Source of the DNA: an uncultured Clostridia bacterium
GTDB taxonomy: Bacteria; Bacillota; Clostridia; Oscillospirales; CAG-272
Assembly (NCBI GenBank): GCA_945936265.1
Contig: CAMETB010000067.1
Coordinates: 1-7,587 of the forward strand
Length of the DNA stretch: 7,587 bases
Direction: 5' to 3'
Part shown: piece after piece, positions 1 to 5,982 of the stretch
Layout: every line of letters begins with the position of its first letter
How positions within the stretch are numbered: position 1 is the first letter of the stretch
Notes under the pieces: generated by a model
Seen by the model: only the letters and a program-made list of their open reading frames with translations
Databases searched by the model: none
Told to the model about the DNA's origin: nothing
Position numbers and translations under genes: made by a program

Positions 1-165
1 ACGCATGTTTCCCTGCTTCGTTTTTGCCTGCTGATATTCGCCTAGAAGAGAGTCTTGCGCGGATTTTCGTTGCAGATTCCTTTTTGCCTGCGCGGCGGGA
101 GACATACGCATCATAGCAGCGGCGGTCAATGCACCGCGGTCGATTGCACTTTGTATCAATCCCAT
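1..165 (-). CDS. Unknown phage protein, N-terminal part only (runs off left edge)
   Basis: The first 55 codons of a gene begin at an ATG at 163-165 and stay open to the window edge. The ribosome binding site GAGGT (about 172-176) lies inside the last codons of the tail-knob gene, whose stop is only 2 bases upstream, so the two are probably translated together. The visible part opens MGLIQSAIDRGALTAAAMM and continues basic and rich in Gln, Lys and Ala, looking helical, with no signal peptide and no motif I recognise. Its place just after the tail knob suggests another virion component. In phi29 the next gene is the connector, but this N-terminus does not resemble it. Function unknown; existence as a gene is well supported by start, ribosome binding site and open frame. 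Confidence 0.72.
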   Translation of the reverse strand, partial: MGLIQSAIDRGALTAAAMMRMSPAAQAKRNLQRKSAQDSLLGEYQQAKTKQGNMR

Positions 166-167
166 AT

Positions 168-2522
168 TTATACCTCAAAATATAATCCTTTTGCAAGTTC
201 CGTCGAGAGCACGTCGGCGATATGGTTATCTTCTATATCCGTCTTTATAAGTTGCGCCTTTATAAAGTTTCTCGCTACAATCCCGTTGTATTCCCACGTG
301 TTGTAAGCATAGCTCGATATATAATCGATAGATCCGATTGTCATACCTCGCTGAGCGATTTCATTCGCGAGAATGTTTTTTTCTTCGTCTGTACAGGAAT
401 AATATTCAAGCACTGGAAATATTTTATTATTCTCTGTGTATGCCGTTGTTTTAGCGATTGAATTCGGCAAAGCTCTCACATTATCAAGCGAATACTCGAA
501 TATATCTTTTTTATAGCTTTTATTTTCTTCGTATATTTTATTTCCGAATAAAATGTCCGCTTCTGCTCCTGCGTAGCTTGCTCCAGCTGCAATAATACCG
601 GCTCCGGCAGATGCAACTTTCCCTATAATCCCGCTCCCTGCCGCCGCAACTACCGCACCCGTAGCCGCCGCGTTTATTGCTCCGGCAATACGTTTTTGCT
701 TGTTTTCTATGCTGTGTATGGTATCCATGTTTTGAATTTCACGATCAAAAATGTTATTATAATTTTTATTTTGGATCTGATAATTCACCCATGCATCCGA
801 TAAATACATTATAGAAAAATCGCCTTGACAGATAAGACCTCGTGCATCGTTGAAATCCTGACCATAGAGTTCGGAGAAGTTGGGGTTTACGTGGATATAC
901 GACGAATAAGGAAGATAGGTATAGTCCACATTAAAGTATTGTATTCCGCCGTTCTTCGCTGCGCTGAATTCAAACTGTCCGTTATAGTTCGGAGATACAA
1001 GACGATAAAAATCGCACTCGTTTTCAATCTTCTTATTCGAAACGGTCGCGTATGGTGTTTGGTCTGATTTGAAAATATTTTTTGTCCCAGACGAAGCGGC
1101 ACTCCAAAACAACACGTAAACGTTATCTTTATTTGCGTTTTTTACAAAAGTTCTTCGTTTTGTGTCCGTGCTATTGATATTGAAAGTCGTTCCGTTGTCT
1201 TCTATCGTAAATCCCGTCATAGGGCAGAAAGGCAAAAGCTGAACGTCATAACAAAACGCGCCGAGATTCCTTGCAATTTCGCTGCCTATGCTCATAGCAA
1301 ATTCCTTATTTGCTTGAAATTCTAAATTCCCTACCTTTATTTTCATGTCGTCGGAAAAAGGAATACAGAATAAATCAAAAGGCGCATTTTTATTGATTAT
1401 CTTTTCTGTTTTTCCTGGATAATCAATTGTGTATTCACCTTCTACAACTGGTGTTTTTGTCAATCTCAACGAGTTGTATTTAATATAAATTTCAAAATAA
1501 GGTGTTCCGCTTTTATATCCGGAAAACTGCTTCATGAAATTCGTTAAGTACGTAAGGAGATATGTTCCATCTTTATCTTCCGTTATTCTGTATGTTTGTT
1601 CGTGGGTTTCTATTTTTGTACCAATTTTGTAGAAATCCGTTCCATCTCTTACAATCTTATCTTTTTCGTAAAGCAAAGAATTGTAATTACTATCGGAAGA
1701 TATTCCATCATATAAAGAGTGTTTTGTTGAAATATTTACTGCAAGATTTAATCCGTTCTCTTGAATATACGATTTTAGTGTTCCATTCTGATCTGTATAT
1801 TTATAATCCCCTTTTGAAGTGCTGTTCCCTAAATTTGTTTGATTTGCGTACTGATCTAAAACGAATTTGGAAGCGAATGGCGAACTGGAGTATTGAGTGT
1901 TCGTCACATAAACATATCCATCAATTATAGTTTCTGAATTCGCGTCCTTATTGAAATAATCTTTGAAGCGGTACGTAGACATTTCATAATCTGCTACAAC
2001 GGTAGAATTTATTGACAGAGTTTTTGCTTCTGTTTCTCTGTCTACAAACCCACAGATCCACGCCATTTTGCTTTCGTCTACGAGCGGTGTTTCTCCTTTC
2101 TTGATTTGGTTAAAAGGAATTCCTTCCGAGTTAAAAATAAGCGTACTGTCATACTTCGGCAAGCCTTTTTCTATGAAAGCCGTCGAATTTAAAACTTGCC
2201 CGTAGTAGTCCGCTACAATATCACGGCGAAGATTAAGTCTATACTGCTTCCCGCGAAGCCTCTCTTCGTCAAGGATAAACCAACGTGAAGCAATCTCTCC
2301 GTTTTCTACCACAAGCAAATAATCCCCGTACGAGTTCGCGGGGTTTGCGCTTCTTCCTACCGTTATAACGGCATTTGCGCCGTCGTTAGGGTTAAAATTA
2401 AAGTTTGCTTCATAGTATCTTACATTCGAATTATTCTCGCCTAAATAAGCGGAAATAGTCTCTTCCCGCTTTACTATTCTGTTAAAATAATTATTGTAAG
2501 AAATACAGTATATAGCAGACAT
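168..2522 (-). CDS. Tail knob / distal tail tube protein, phi29 gp9-like
   Basis: A 784-residue protein that probably forms the tip of a short podoviral tail. The first 120 residues follow the gp9 pattern: short N-terminal strands, an aromatic 'RWFILDEERL' strand near 80-89, then the stretch ending 'LRRDIVADYY' and 'STAFIEKGLP' near 98-122. This corresponds to the phi29 segment that ends in FIVREHV. Residues about 612-655 form an Ala/Gly/Ile-rich hydrophobic insertion flanked by charged helices. In phi29 gp9 a hydrophobic loop in the corresponding region inserts into the host membrane to let DNA through. The C-terminus (about 751-784) has the typical closing pattern with 'KGLYFEV' at the end. 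It is about 185 residues longer than phi29 gp9 (599), most probably through added receptor-facing loops in the middle. The ATG at 2520-2522 is preceded by AAGAGGGG 6 bases upstream. Assignment is by pattern, not alignment. Confidence 0.82.
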   Translation of the reverse strand: MSAIYCISYNNYFNRIVKREETISAYLGENNSNVRYYEANFNFNPNDGANAVITVGRSANPANSYGDYLLVVENGEIASRWFILDEERLRGKQYRLNLRRDIVADYYGQVLNSTAFIEKGLPKYDSTLIFNSEGIPFNQIKKGETPLVDESKMAWICGFVDRETEAKTLSINSTVVADYEMSTYRFKDYFNKDANSETIIDGYVYVTNTQYSSSPFASKFVLDQYANQTNLGNSTSKGDYKYTDQNGTLKSYIQENGLNLAVNISTKHSLYDGISSDSNYNSLLYEKDKIVRDGTDFYKIGTKIETHEQTYRITEDKDGTYLLTYLTNFMKQFSGYKSGTPYFEIYIKYNSLRLTKTPVVEGEYTIDYPGKTEKIINKNAPFDLFCIPFSDDMKIKVGNLEFQANKEFAMSIGSEIARNLGAFCYDVQLLPFCPMTGFTIEDNGTTFNINSTDTKRRTFVKNANKDNVYVLFWSAASSGTKNIFKSDQTPYATVSNKKIENECDFYRLVSPNYNGQFEFSAAKNGGIQYFNVDYTYLPYSSYIHVNPNFSELYGQDFNDARGLICQGDFSIMYLSDAWVNYQIQNKNYNNIFDREIQNMDTIHSIENKQKRIAGAINAAATGAVVAAAGSGIIGKVASAGAGIIAAGASYAGAEADILFGNKIYEENKSYKKDIFEYSLDNVRALPNSIAKTTAYTENNKIFPVLEYYSCTDEEKNILANEIAQRGMTIGSIDYISSYAYNTWEYNGIVARNFIKAQLIKTDIEDNHIADVLSTELAKGLYFEV

Positions 2523-2599
2523 AATAAACCCCTCTTATGGTGTCGCACTTTTATTTTAAGCCGAAGCGCGACGAAACGGCTTTAAAGAGGGAATATCAA
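2523..2599 (-). promoter_or_regulatory. Intergenic leader of tail-knob gene with ribosome-site-masking stem
   Basis: This is the gap between the probable true end of the capsid gene (stop 2600-2602) and the tail-knob start. AAGAGGG of the tail-knob ribosome binding site (complement of 2530-2536) can pair over 7 bp with CCCTCTT upstream in the transcript (complement of 2585-2591). Inside lies a second 6-bp stem, AAGCCG at 2558-2563 with CGGCTT at 2577-2582. An alternative pairing GTCGC/GCGAC (2542-2546 with 2569-2573 region) also exists. There is no U-run after either stem in the direction of transcription, so a terminator is unlikely; translational control is the better reading. The pairing is visible directly; its effect is inferred. 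Confidence 0.5.
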
Positions 2600-2728
2600 T
2601 TACGATGCAGCTACGCCGCGAACCGTAATGAACGGGTAATTTTTGAGGTATTCGAGCGGATTGTGTCCCCAAATGAGATAGTTCGTCTCCGTTAAAGAAA
2701 GCTGGTTGAAGAAGCTCGTTCCTACCTC
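2600..2728 (-). other. Out-of-frame C-terminal continuation of the major capsid gene (-1 frame)
   Basis: After the TAG that ends the capsid reading frame (2722-2724), the -1 frame reads on for 42 protein-like residues to a TAA at 2600-2602, including WGHNPLEYLKNYPFITV near the end. This frame is closed upstream by a TAA a few codons before the join and has no start codon, so it makes sense only as a continuation of the capsid protein. The switch point sits at a run of four T in the transcript (2729-2732): ATT CTT TTG AGG TAG. One extra T would give Ile-Leu-Phe-Glu-Val and a continuous protein of about 355 residues. Possible causes are a lost base in a homopolymer (sequencing or assembly), a real mutation, or ribosomal frameshifting. 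The site is not a classical X XXY YYZ slippery heptamer. Confidence 0.7.
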
Positions 2729-3666
2729 AAAAGAATCGTGTTATCCTGCGTATACGTTTCATTTGCGAGATAAACCGCTTTTCCCGGCAAAAGATCCCCG
2801 GGGAATACGTGCGTAACGTTTCCGGAAACATTATAATCTTTTTCAAGAAGAGAGCGAATCGAATTGTTGCTATCCGGAGCCGTTCCTCCTGCTTTGTTTA
2901 TCGTTCCGAAATAACGCGCGGGAAGAGTGTATTCTCCTTTCTTGTCGATTTCCAAAGAATTGAAAATCATAGGAAGGTCAAGCTTGTTGATCTTATTTAC
3001 TGCTTCGCTGTTCCATACGGCAATAAGAGATCCGGTATCAAACGAGCGAAGGTTCTGATAGTCGTTGTAATCTCGACTGAAATCGGAAAGTTCAACCATA
3101 AGGTTGGACATTTTCATGGCAATCGTCTGCGCGTCAAGCCTGTTACGCGCTTCCTTTTCCACGTTGGTTTCGGCCGCCTCTGCTTTCTGCAAAGTAATAG
3201 TGATACTCTGCTTTCCTACGGCACTCTCCGCAGTTCCTACGTACGAATTGAAAATCGCCGCATCGTAAATACGCTTTGTATCTCTTATCCATGCGAGCAT
3301 AACCGTATTGAATTCCGAGAACGAGCGTTCGTCTCCCCACGCACGTTTGGAAAGGTAATTGTCTACCGTCAGGCAGATTTTACGGAATTCCGTAATAGAA
3401 ATTGCTTGGCATTCTGGTGCATCCGGGCGGTACAAATTTAGAAGATTTGCCGCTTCTTGATCGTTAAGCCAAGGCGTACTCTTCAATACGTCCGTCGAAT
3501 AGTACAGCTTGGTATCGCCGTACAGCGTGCCGTCCACTCTCGACATATCAACAAGCGAAGATTTCGTTTCGGAAATGTTATCCGCGAAAACCTGCTGCGA
3601 AATGATCATGTTGTAAAGTGCGGCAAAGATTTCATTGCTTCTGAGTTGCCCATTGAAATTTGGCAT
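2722..3666 (-). CDS. Major capsid protein, phi29 gp8-like (frame ends early; likely continues to 2600)
   Basis: A 314-residue reading frame identified as the head protein from context and composition: directly after a scaffold-like gene, before the tail knob, strongest ribosome binding site in the window (GGAGG, 9 bases before ATG at 3664-3666). The N-terminal region ('NFNGQLRSNEIFAALYNMIISQQVFADN') has the early helical look of small-podovirus HK97-fold capsid proteins, with a long central helical stretch (about 165-215) and a beta-rich last third. With the -1 frame continuation the product is about 355 residues. That is shorter than phi29 gp8 (448), and the difference is about the size of the Ig-like surface domain phi29 carries at its C-terminus, which I do not see here. 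If the frame break is real, the product would lack about 42 C-terminal residues. The start overlaps the scaffold 3' end region by spacing of 3 bases. Confidence 0.75.
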   Translation of the reverse strand: MPNFNGQLRSNEIFAALYNMIISQQVFADNISETKSSLVDMSRVDGTLYGDTKLYYSTDVLKSTPWLNDQEAANLLNLYRPDAPECQAISITEFRKICLTVDNYLSKRAWGDERSFSEFNTVMLAWIRDTKRIYDAAIFNSYVGTAESAVGKQSITITLQKAEAAETNVEKEARNRLDAQTIAMKMSNLMVELSDFSRDYNDYQNLRSFDTGSLIAVWNSEAVNKINKLDLPMIFNSLEIDKKGEYTLPARYFGTINKAGGTAPDSNNSIRSLLEKDYNVSGNVTHVFPGDLLPGKAVYLANETYTQDNTILLR

Positions 3667-3669
3667 AGT

Positions 3670-4176
3670 TTAATTCCTCCGTTTTGGTAATGTTACGTCA
3701 ATCGTCCTACGTTGCAATTCGTTCGTAAAAACCGCATTATCCCCGTCCGCGTATTCGATGCACTCTTTAATAATATCGTGAACGCCATTAGCCGCTTCCA
3801 CGTCCTGCTGAGTAGGAATAATTTTTTCACCCCACGGCAAAAACGGGTCTCGATCTCCCCTTGCGACCAATGCATCGCGAAGTTCAAGAGTTTTTTTCGC
3901 GTATTCGAGATTTGAAAGATCGCTATCTTCGCTATAAAGTTCCGCGCGCAGTTTCTTTATATCGACGGGTTCTTTCTTCTCTTCTTCTAAGGTCTGCCCG
4001 GTGGCGAGAGCCTTAATTAGTTGCTTGTTTTTTTCTCGAAGTTCTTCGTACAACGATTTATCGACACTATTTTCTTTTATCTCTTTTATAGCTTCGATAT
4101 AGTCGGTAGTGTCATCCGGCTTTTTTTGCTGCGATTCGACTTCTTTGTTTTTTACTTCTTCGTTTTCATTAGGCAT
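3670..4176 (-). CDS. Putative head scaffolding protein
   Basis: A 168-residue, highly charged protein. Residues 1-75 are rich in Glu and Lys and should form a coiled coil with few hydrophobic residues. A second helical part follows (about 76-110, with 'LEYAKKTLELRDALVARG'), then a Pro/Asp-containing segment 'DRDPFLPWGE' (108-117), then a helical tail ending in basic 'PKRRN'. Lack of enzyme motifs, charge, helicity and position immediately before the capsid gene all fit a scaffold that guides prohead assembly. It is longer than phi29 gp7 (98 residues). It is the first gene after the promoter at 4201-4229. GGAG lies 10 bases before the ATG at 4174-4176. Its last codons contain the capsid ribosome binding site. 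No specific sequence match is claimed; the role is inferred from context. Confidence 0.65.
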   Translation of the reverse strand: MPNENEEVKNKEVESQQKKPDDTTDYIEAIKEIKENSVDKSLYEELREKNKQLIKALATGQTLEEEKKEPVDIKKLRAELYSEDSDLSNLEYAKKTLELRDALVARGDRDPFLPWGEKIIPTQQDVEAANGVHDIIKECIEYADGDNAVFTNELQRRTIDVTLPKRRN

Positions 4177-4200
4177 AATTGATATTCTCCTTTTGATTTT

Positions 4201-4229
4201 ATTTTACTACTCTTTTTTTGCTTTGTCAA
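4201..4229 (-). promoter_or_regulatory. Sigma-A promoter for the late structural genes
   Basis: On the minus strand a perfect -35 TTGACA (complement of 4224-4229) and a -10 TAAAAT (complement of 4201-4206; one mismatch to consensus) are separated by exactly 17 bp. The spacer carries a run of seven A. The region upstream (about 4230-4260) is AT-rich and could act as an UP element. A start about 6-7 bases after the -10 would give a leader of only about 18 nt, placing GGAG almost at the RNA 5' end before the scaffold start. It would drive scaffold, capsid, tail knob and the gene beyond. Confidence 0.85.
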
Positions 4230-4406
4230 GCGTTTTATATAAATTTGTGAAAAGAACAATCTATATAGACATAACGCGGTCGTTACTCGCTCGGCAGTCT
4301 GCACCTCTTCGGCGAACGTCAGAACGCGCCGATTTTATGAGATATTATATAGTGCCACTAATCACGGTTTATTAAACAACGTTGCCCGTGGTGAACGGGT
4401 CGCGGC
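4230..4406 (-). ncRNA. Structured non-coding region between ATPase and scaffold; candidate RNA element
   Basis: A gene-free stretch with closely spaced inverted repeats: TCTATATAGA (4260-4269); TAACG/CGTTA around a 4-base loop (4272-4285); GCAG/CTGC (4294-4302); TCGGCG-CGT with a 2-base bulge and 4-base loop (4309-4332); GTTTA/TAAAC (4367-4377); CAACGTTG (4377-4384); CCCGT/ACGGG with 5-base loop (4385-4399). A rival stem, CACGG/CCGTG (4363-4367 with 4386-4390), excludes the last hairpin. By hand count 38 of 62 bases in 4271-4332 are G or C, far above the surroundings. A TATAAT on the minus strand (complement of 4344-4349) lacks a good -35. phi29-type packaging ATPases work with a structured packaging RNA, so that is one candidate role. 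A 3'-end or processing structure for the ATPase transcript, or a DNA-level site, are alternatives. Structure is seen; function and transcribed strand are inferred. Confidence 0.4.
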
Positions 4407-5474
4407 TTAAACTTGTTTCCGAATCCTTTCAAGGCTTCCTTGAAAATAGGATTGCGTAATGAGGTTGTTGAATTTCAAAGCCCTTGCGTCGTACATATCG
4501 ATTATATTTTGCTTCCGCTCTTTATTGAAAGCCGTATCTATATACGGTCGCATTGCGAAATCAAGTTCTTTCGGAAGACTTTCCCGATTGTATCGCTTTA
4601 TAACGATTCCGTCCCAGATCGTGTACCAATCCGCAGTGCTTTTTGAGAATTTCACTATTCCCGTCGGCTTTACCGTTCTTCCCTTATATAGAAGTTCCGT
4701 ATCCCTCTTCAAAGTGTTTGTGTAGTTGCTCATATCATCCCCGCCGAGAATATCCGCGATAGAACCTTTCCGGTCTTTCAGGTATTCTTCCGTTGGTTCG
4801 ATATTATCAATCACGCAACGCTTTGATTTAAGATAAAATCTTCCGAATTTTTCGGGAAGGAAATTGAAGGCTTTCAAAATCGTGCTTGCTTCTTCCAGGG
4901 TGTTGCCGAGAAGAAACACGCGGATTTTGTTTTTTGTAGTTCTTGCGATATTCTCGCACATACCGATAAAGTTATACAAAATATCAAAGCTAGTTCGCTT
5001 TTCGCCCTGTTCGAGCTGGAACTCGTCAAGGATAAGGTTATATTGCCCTGTGAAGTCTTTGTCATAAAACCCCACGCCTTTAAGTTTGCCGAATTTAGAA
5101 AGCGGGCAAACTGTCATAAAATCTTCACCGCGGTTTTGCACGTACATATCTTTTGAAGATAATTCAAGGTTGTATTTTCTGACTAAATCCGGATCTATCA
5201 ACCCTTTACATTTATTCGCAAGCATTGCTTTCGTTGAGCTTTCGGAAATCCGCATCCAGTAATTTTTTACGCCGTCTTTGAGCTTTATTTTCTGTTTTAC
5301 GATAAACTCTGCAACGGAATACGATTTACCCGTTTTTCTTCCGCCGATTATCGGATAAAACATTGCCCAATCATTCCCTAAAATGCTGTTTAGGTTGTAA
5401 TATCTCGCAAGCTTTCTATGTTCTTGCGCCCGCTTTATTTCCCGAAGCGGTATTTTTTTAATTGCTTTTGCCAT
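4407..5474 (-). CDS. DNA packaging ATPase, phi29 gp16-like (terminase-type motor)
   Basis: A 355-residue ATPase that would drive DNA into the prohead. Walker A is GGRKTGKS (residues 44-51), matching the gp16 form GGRGxGKT/S rather than classical large terminases. Walker B is YNLILDEF (145-152), with D150 and catalytic E151. A coupling motif 'FLLGNT' lies at 187-192, in the position of motif III. Residues about 215-355 would be the C-terminal domain, which in gp16 is a vestigial nuclease-like fold that touches DNA and packaging RNA. I see no clear nuclease Asp triad. Length is close to phi29 gp16 (332). The ATG at 5472-5474 shares its A with the stop of the upstream gene (TAATG), so translation is probably coupled. 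Its ribosome site GGGAG is inside a small hairpin. In phi29 the ATPase gene is last in the late operon; here it comes before the head genes. Confidence 0.9.
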   Translation of the reverse strand: MAKAIKKIPLREIKRAQEHRKLARYYNLNSILGNDWAMFYPIIGGRKTGKSYSVAEFIVKQKIKLKDGVKNYWMRISESSTKAMLANKCKGLIDPDLVRKYNLELSSKDMYVQNRGEDFMTVCPLSKFGKLKGVGFYDKDFTGQYNLILDEFQLEQGEKRTSFDILYNFIGMCENIARTTKNKIRVFLLGNTLEEASTILKAFNFLPEKFGRFYLKSKRCVIDNIEPTEEYLKDRKGSIADILGGDDMSNYTNTLKRDTELLYKGRTVKPTGIVKFSKSTADWYTIWDGIVIKRYNRESLPKELDFAMRPYIDTAFNKERKQNIIDMYDARALKFNNLITQSYFQGSLERIRKQV

Positions 5475-5932
5475 TAGTCGGGGCTCCCGAAAAATTCCTG
5501 ACTTATGATTCTGTTTACTTCAGATTTTGTTCTTCCTTCCGCGAATAGCTCTTTGCGCCGTTTTTCGATTGCCTGATAAAGCGGGTCTAGGGATCCTTGC
5601 GAAAATTCCGCTCTTATTTTCATCCTTACTTTCGCTCTTTCTGCTGCATTCATTTTCTTTTGCGGTCCGAAAGTAGTCTCTTTCTCTAAATCTTGCATCG
5701 CTTTTGCACTCGCGTTTGTGGCGTATGGTTCATATCTTTGCTCGGCTGCAAGGTCTCTGTTTATATTTCCTCTTGCCTTTCCTTTCGCTTTTCTTGTGTT
5801 TGCAAGCGCGGTTGCCTGAAATTCATACTCTTCTTTAGTATACATTTCCTGCCACATAGAATATCCGCGGCTTTCCATGAATTCTTTTTGCTGTTCATAC
5901 TGTTTTTTATAACTTTCGTAATTGAAACCCAT
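5474..5932 (-). CDS. Unrecognised 152-residue basic helical protein upstream of ATPase
   Basis: I do not recognise a named family. The protein is rich in Lys, Arg, Glu, Gln and Ala and should be nearly all helical. It has an aromatic N-terminus (Tyr at 5, 8, 12, 24, 31, 36), a basic linker 'RKAKGKARGNINRD' (47-60), and a C-terminal helix ending 'ISQEFFGSPD'. There is no transmembrane segment and no Cys cluster. It is the first gene after the promoter at 5949-5977, with GAGGTG four bases before the ATG at 5930-5932, and its stop overlaps the ATPase start. Possible roles by position are a terminal protein that primes replication (those of phi29-like phages are usually 230-270 residues, so this would be short) or a small packaging partner of the ATPase. 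Neither is shown by the sequence. Confidence 0.8.
   Translation of the reverse strand: MGFNYESYKKQYEQQKEFMESRGYSMWQEMYTKEEYEFQATALANTRKAKGKARGNINRDLAAEQRYEPYATNASAKAMQDLEKETTFGPQKKMNAAERAKVRMKIRAEFSQGSLDPLYQAIEKRRKELFAEGRTKSEVNRIISQEFFGSPD
5478..5490 (-). promoter_or_regulatory. Hairpin covering the ATPase ribosome binding site
   Basis: On the minus strand TCGGG-AGC-CCCGA is a perfect 5-bp stem with a 3-base loop, lying in the last codons of the 152-residue gene and ending 3 bases before the ATPase ATG. The only purine-rich ribosome site for the ATPase, GGGAG, is in this stem and loop. With the TAATG junction this suggests that ATPase translation depends on ribosomes finishing the upstream gene and opening the stem. 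Confidence 0.55.
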
Positions 5933-5948
5933 TTTTCACCTCTTTTTA

Positions 5949-5977
5949 ATTATATAACCGTTTTTTTGTTTTGTCAA
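5949..5977 (-). promoter_or_regulatory. Consensus sigma-A promoter for the 152-residue gene and ATPase
   Basis: Minus strand TTGACA (complement of 5972-5977) and TATAAT (complement of 5949-5954) are both perfect, with a 17-bp spacer containing seven A in a row. The -35 begins within 6 bases of the polymerase gene stop (5983-5985). The -10 is 16 bases from the start codon, so the leader would be only about 10 nt with GAGGTG at or near its 5' end. The first 17 bases match those of the late promoter at 4213-4229 except one. Confidence 0.9.
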
Positions 5978-5982
5978 TCATT

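Noticed and set aside
1562..1930. Plus-strand open frame of 122 codons inside the tail-knob gene
   Set aside because: Antisense shadow of the tail-knob gene, with no ribosome site and a composition typical of reversed coding.
2553..2590. Terminator between capsid and tail-knob genes
   Set aside because: After the AAGCCG/CGGCTT stem the minus-strand transcript continues with A-rich sequence, not U, and the tail-knob gene has no promoter of its own in the gap.
2809..3441. Long plus-strand open frame of 210 codons opposite the capsid gene
   Set aside because: It is antisense to a well-supported capsid gene with strong ribosome site; its product is Arg/Val/Ile/Phe-rich without domain logic and no ribosome binding site precedes it.
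4309..4337. Rho-independent terminator on the plus strand (GC stem followed by TTTTAT)
   Set aside because: The U-run is only four bases, and no plus-strand gene exists upstream to terminate; kept as a hairpin within the candidate RNA instead.
4344..4372. Separate promoter for a small RNA (TATAAT at 4344-4349, minus strand)
   Set aside because: The -10 is perfect but the hexamer 17 bp upstream matches TTGACA at only two of six bases and there is no extended -10; mentioned within the structured region but not called as a feature.
4109..4375. Plus-strand 88-codon frame reaching into the structured gap
   Set aside because: Starts within the scaffold gene on the opposite strand, crosses the late promoter and the inverted repeats, and lacks a ribosome site.
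4377..4406. Rho-independent terminator right after the ATPase gene (CCCGT/ACGGG stem)
   Set aside because: The stem is 5 bp and is followed by CAACGTTGTTTAAT rather than a U-run; termination is possible but not supported.
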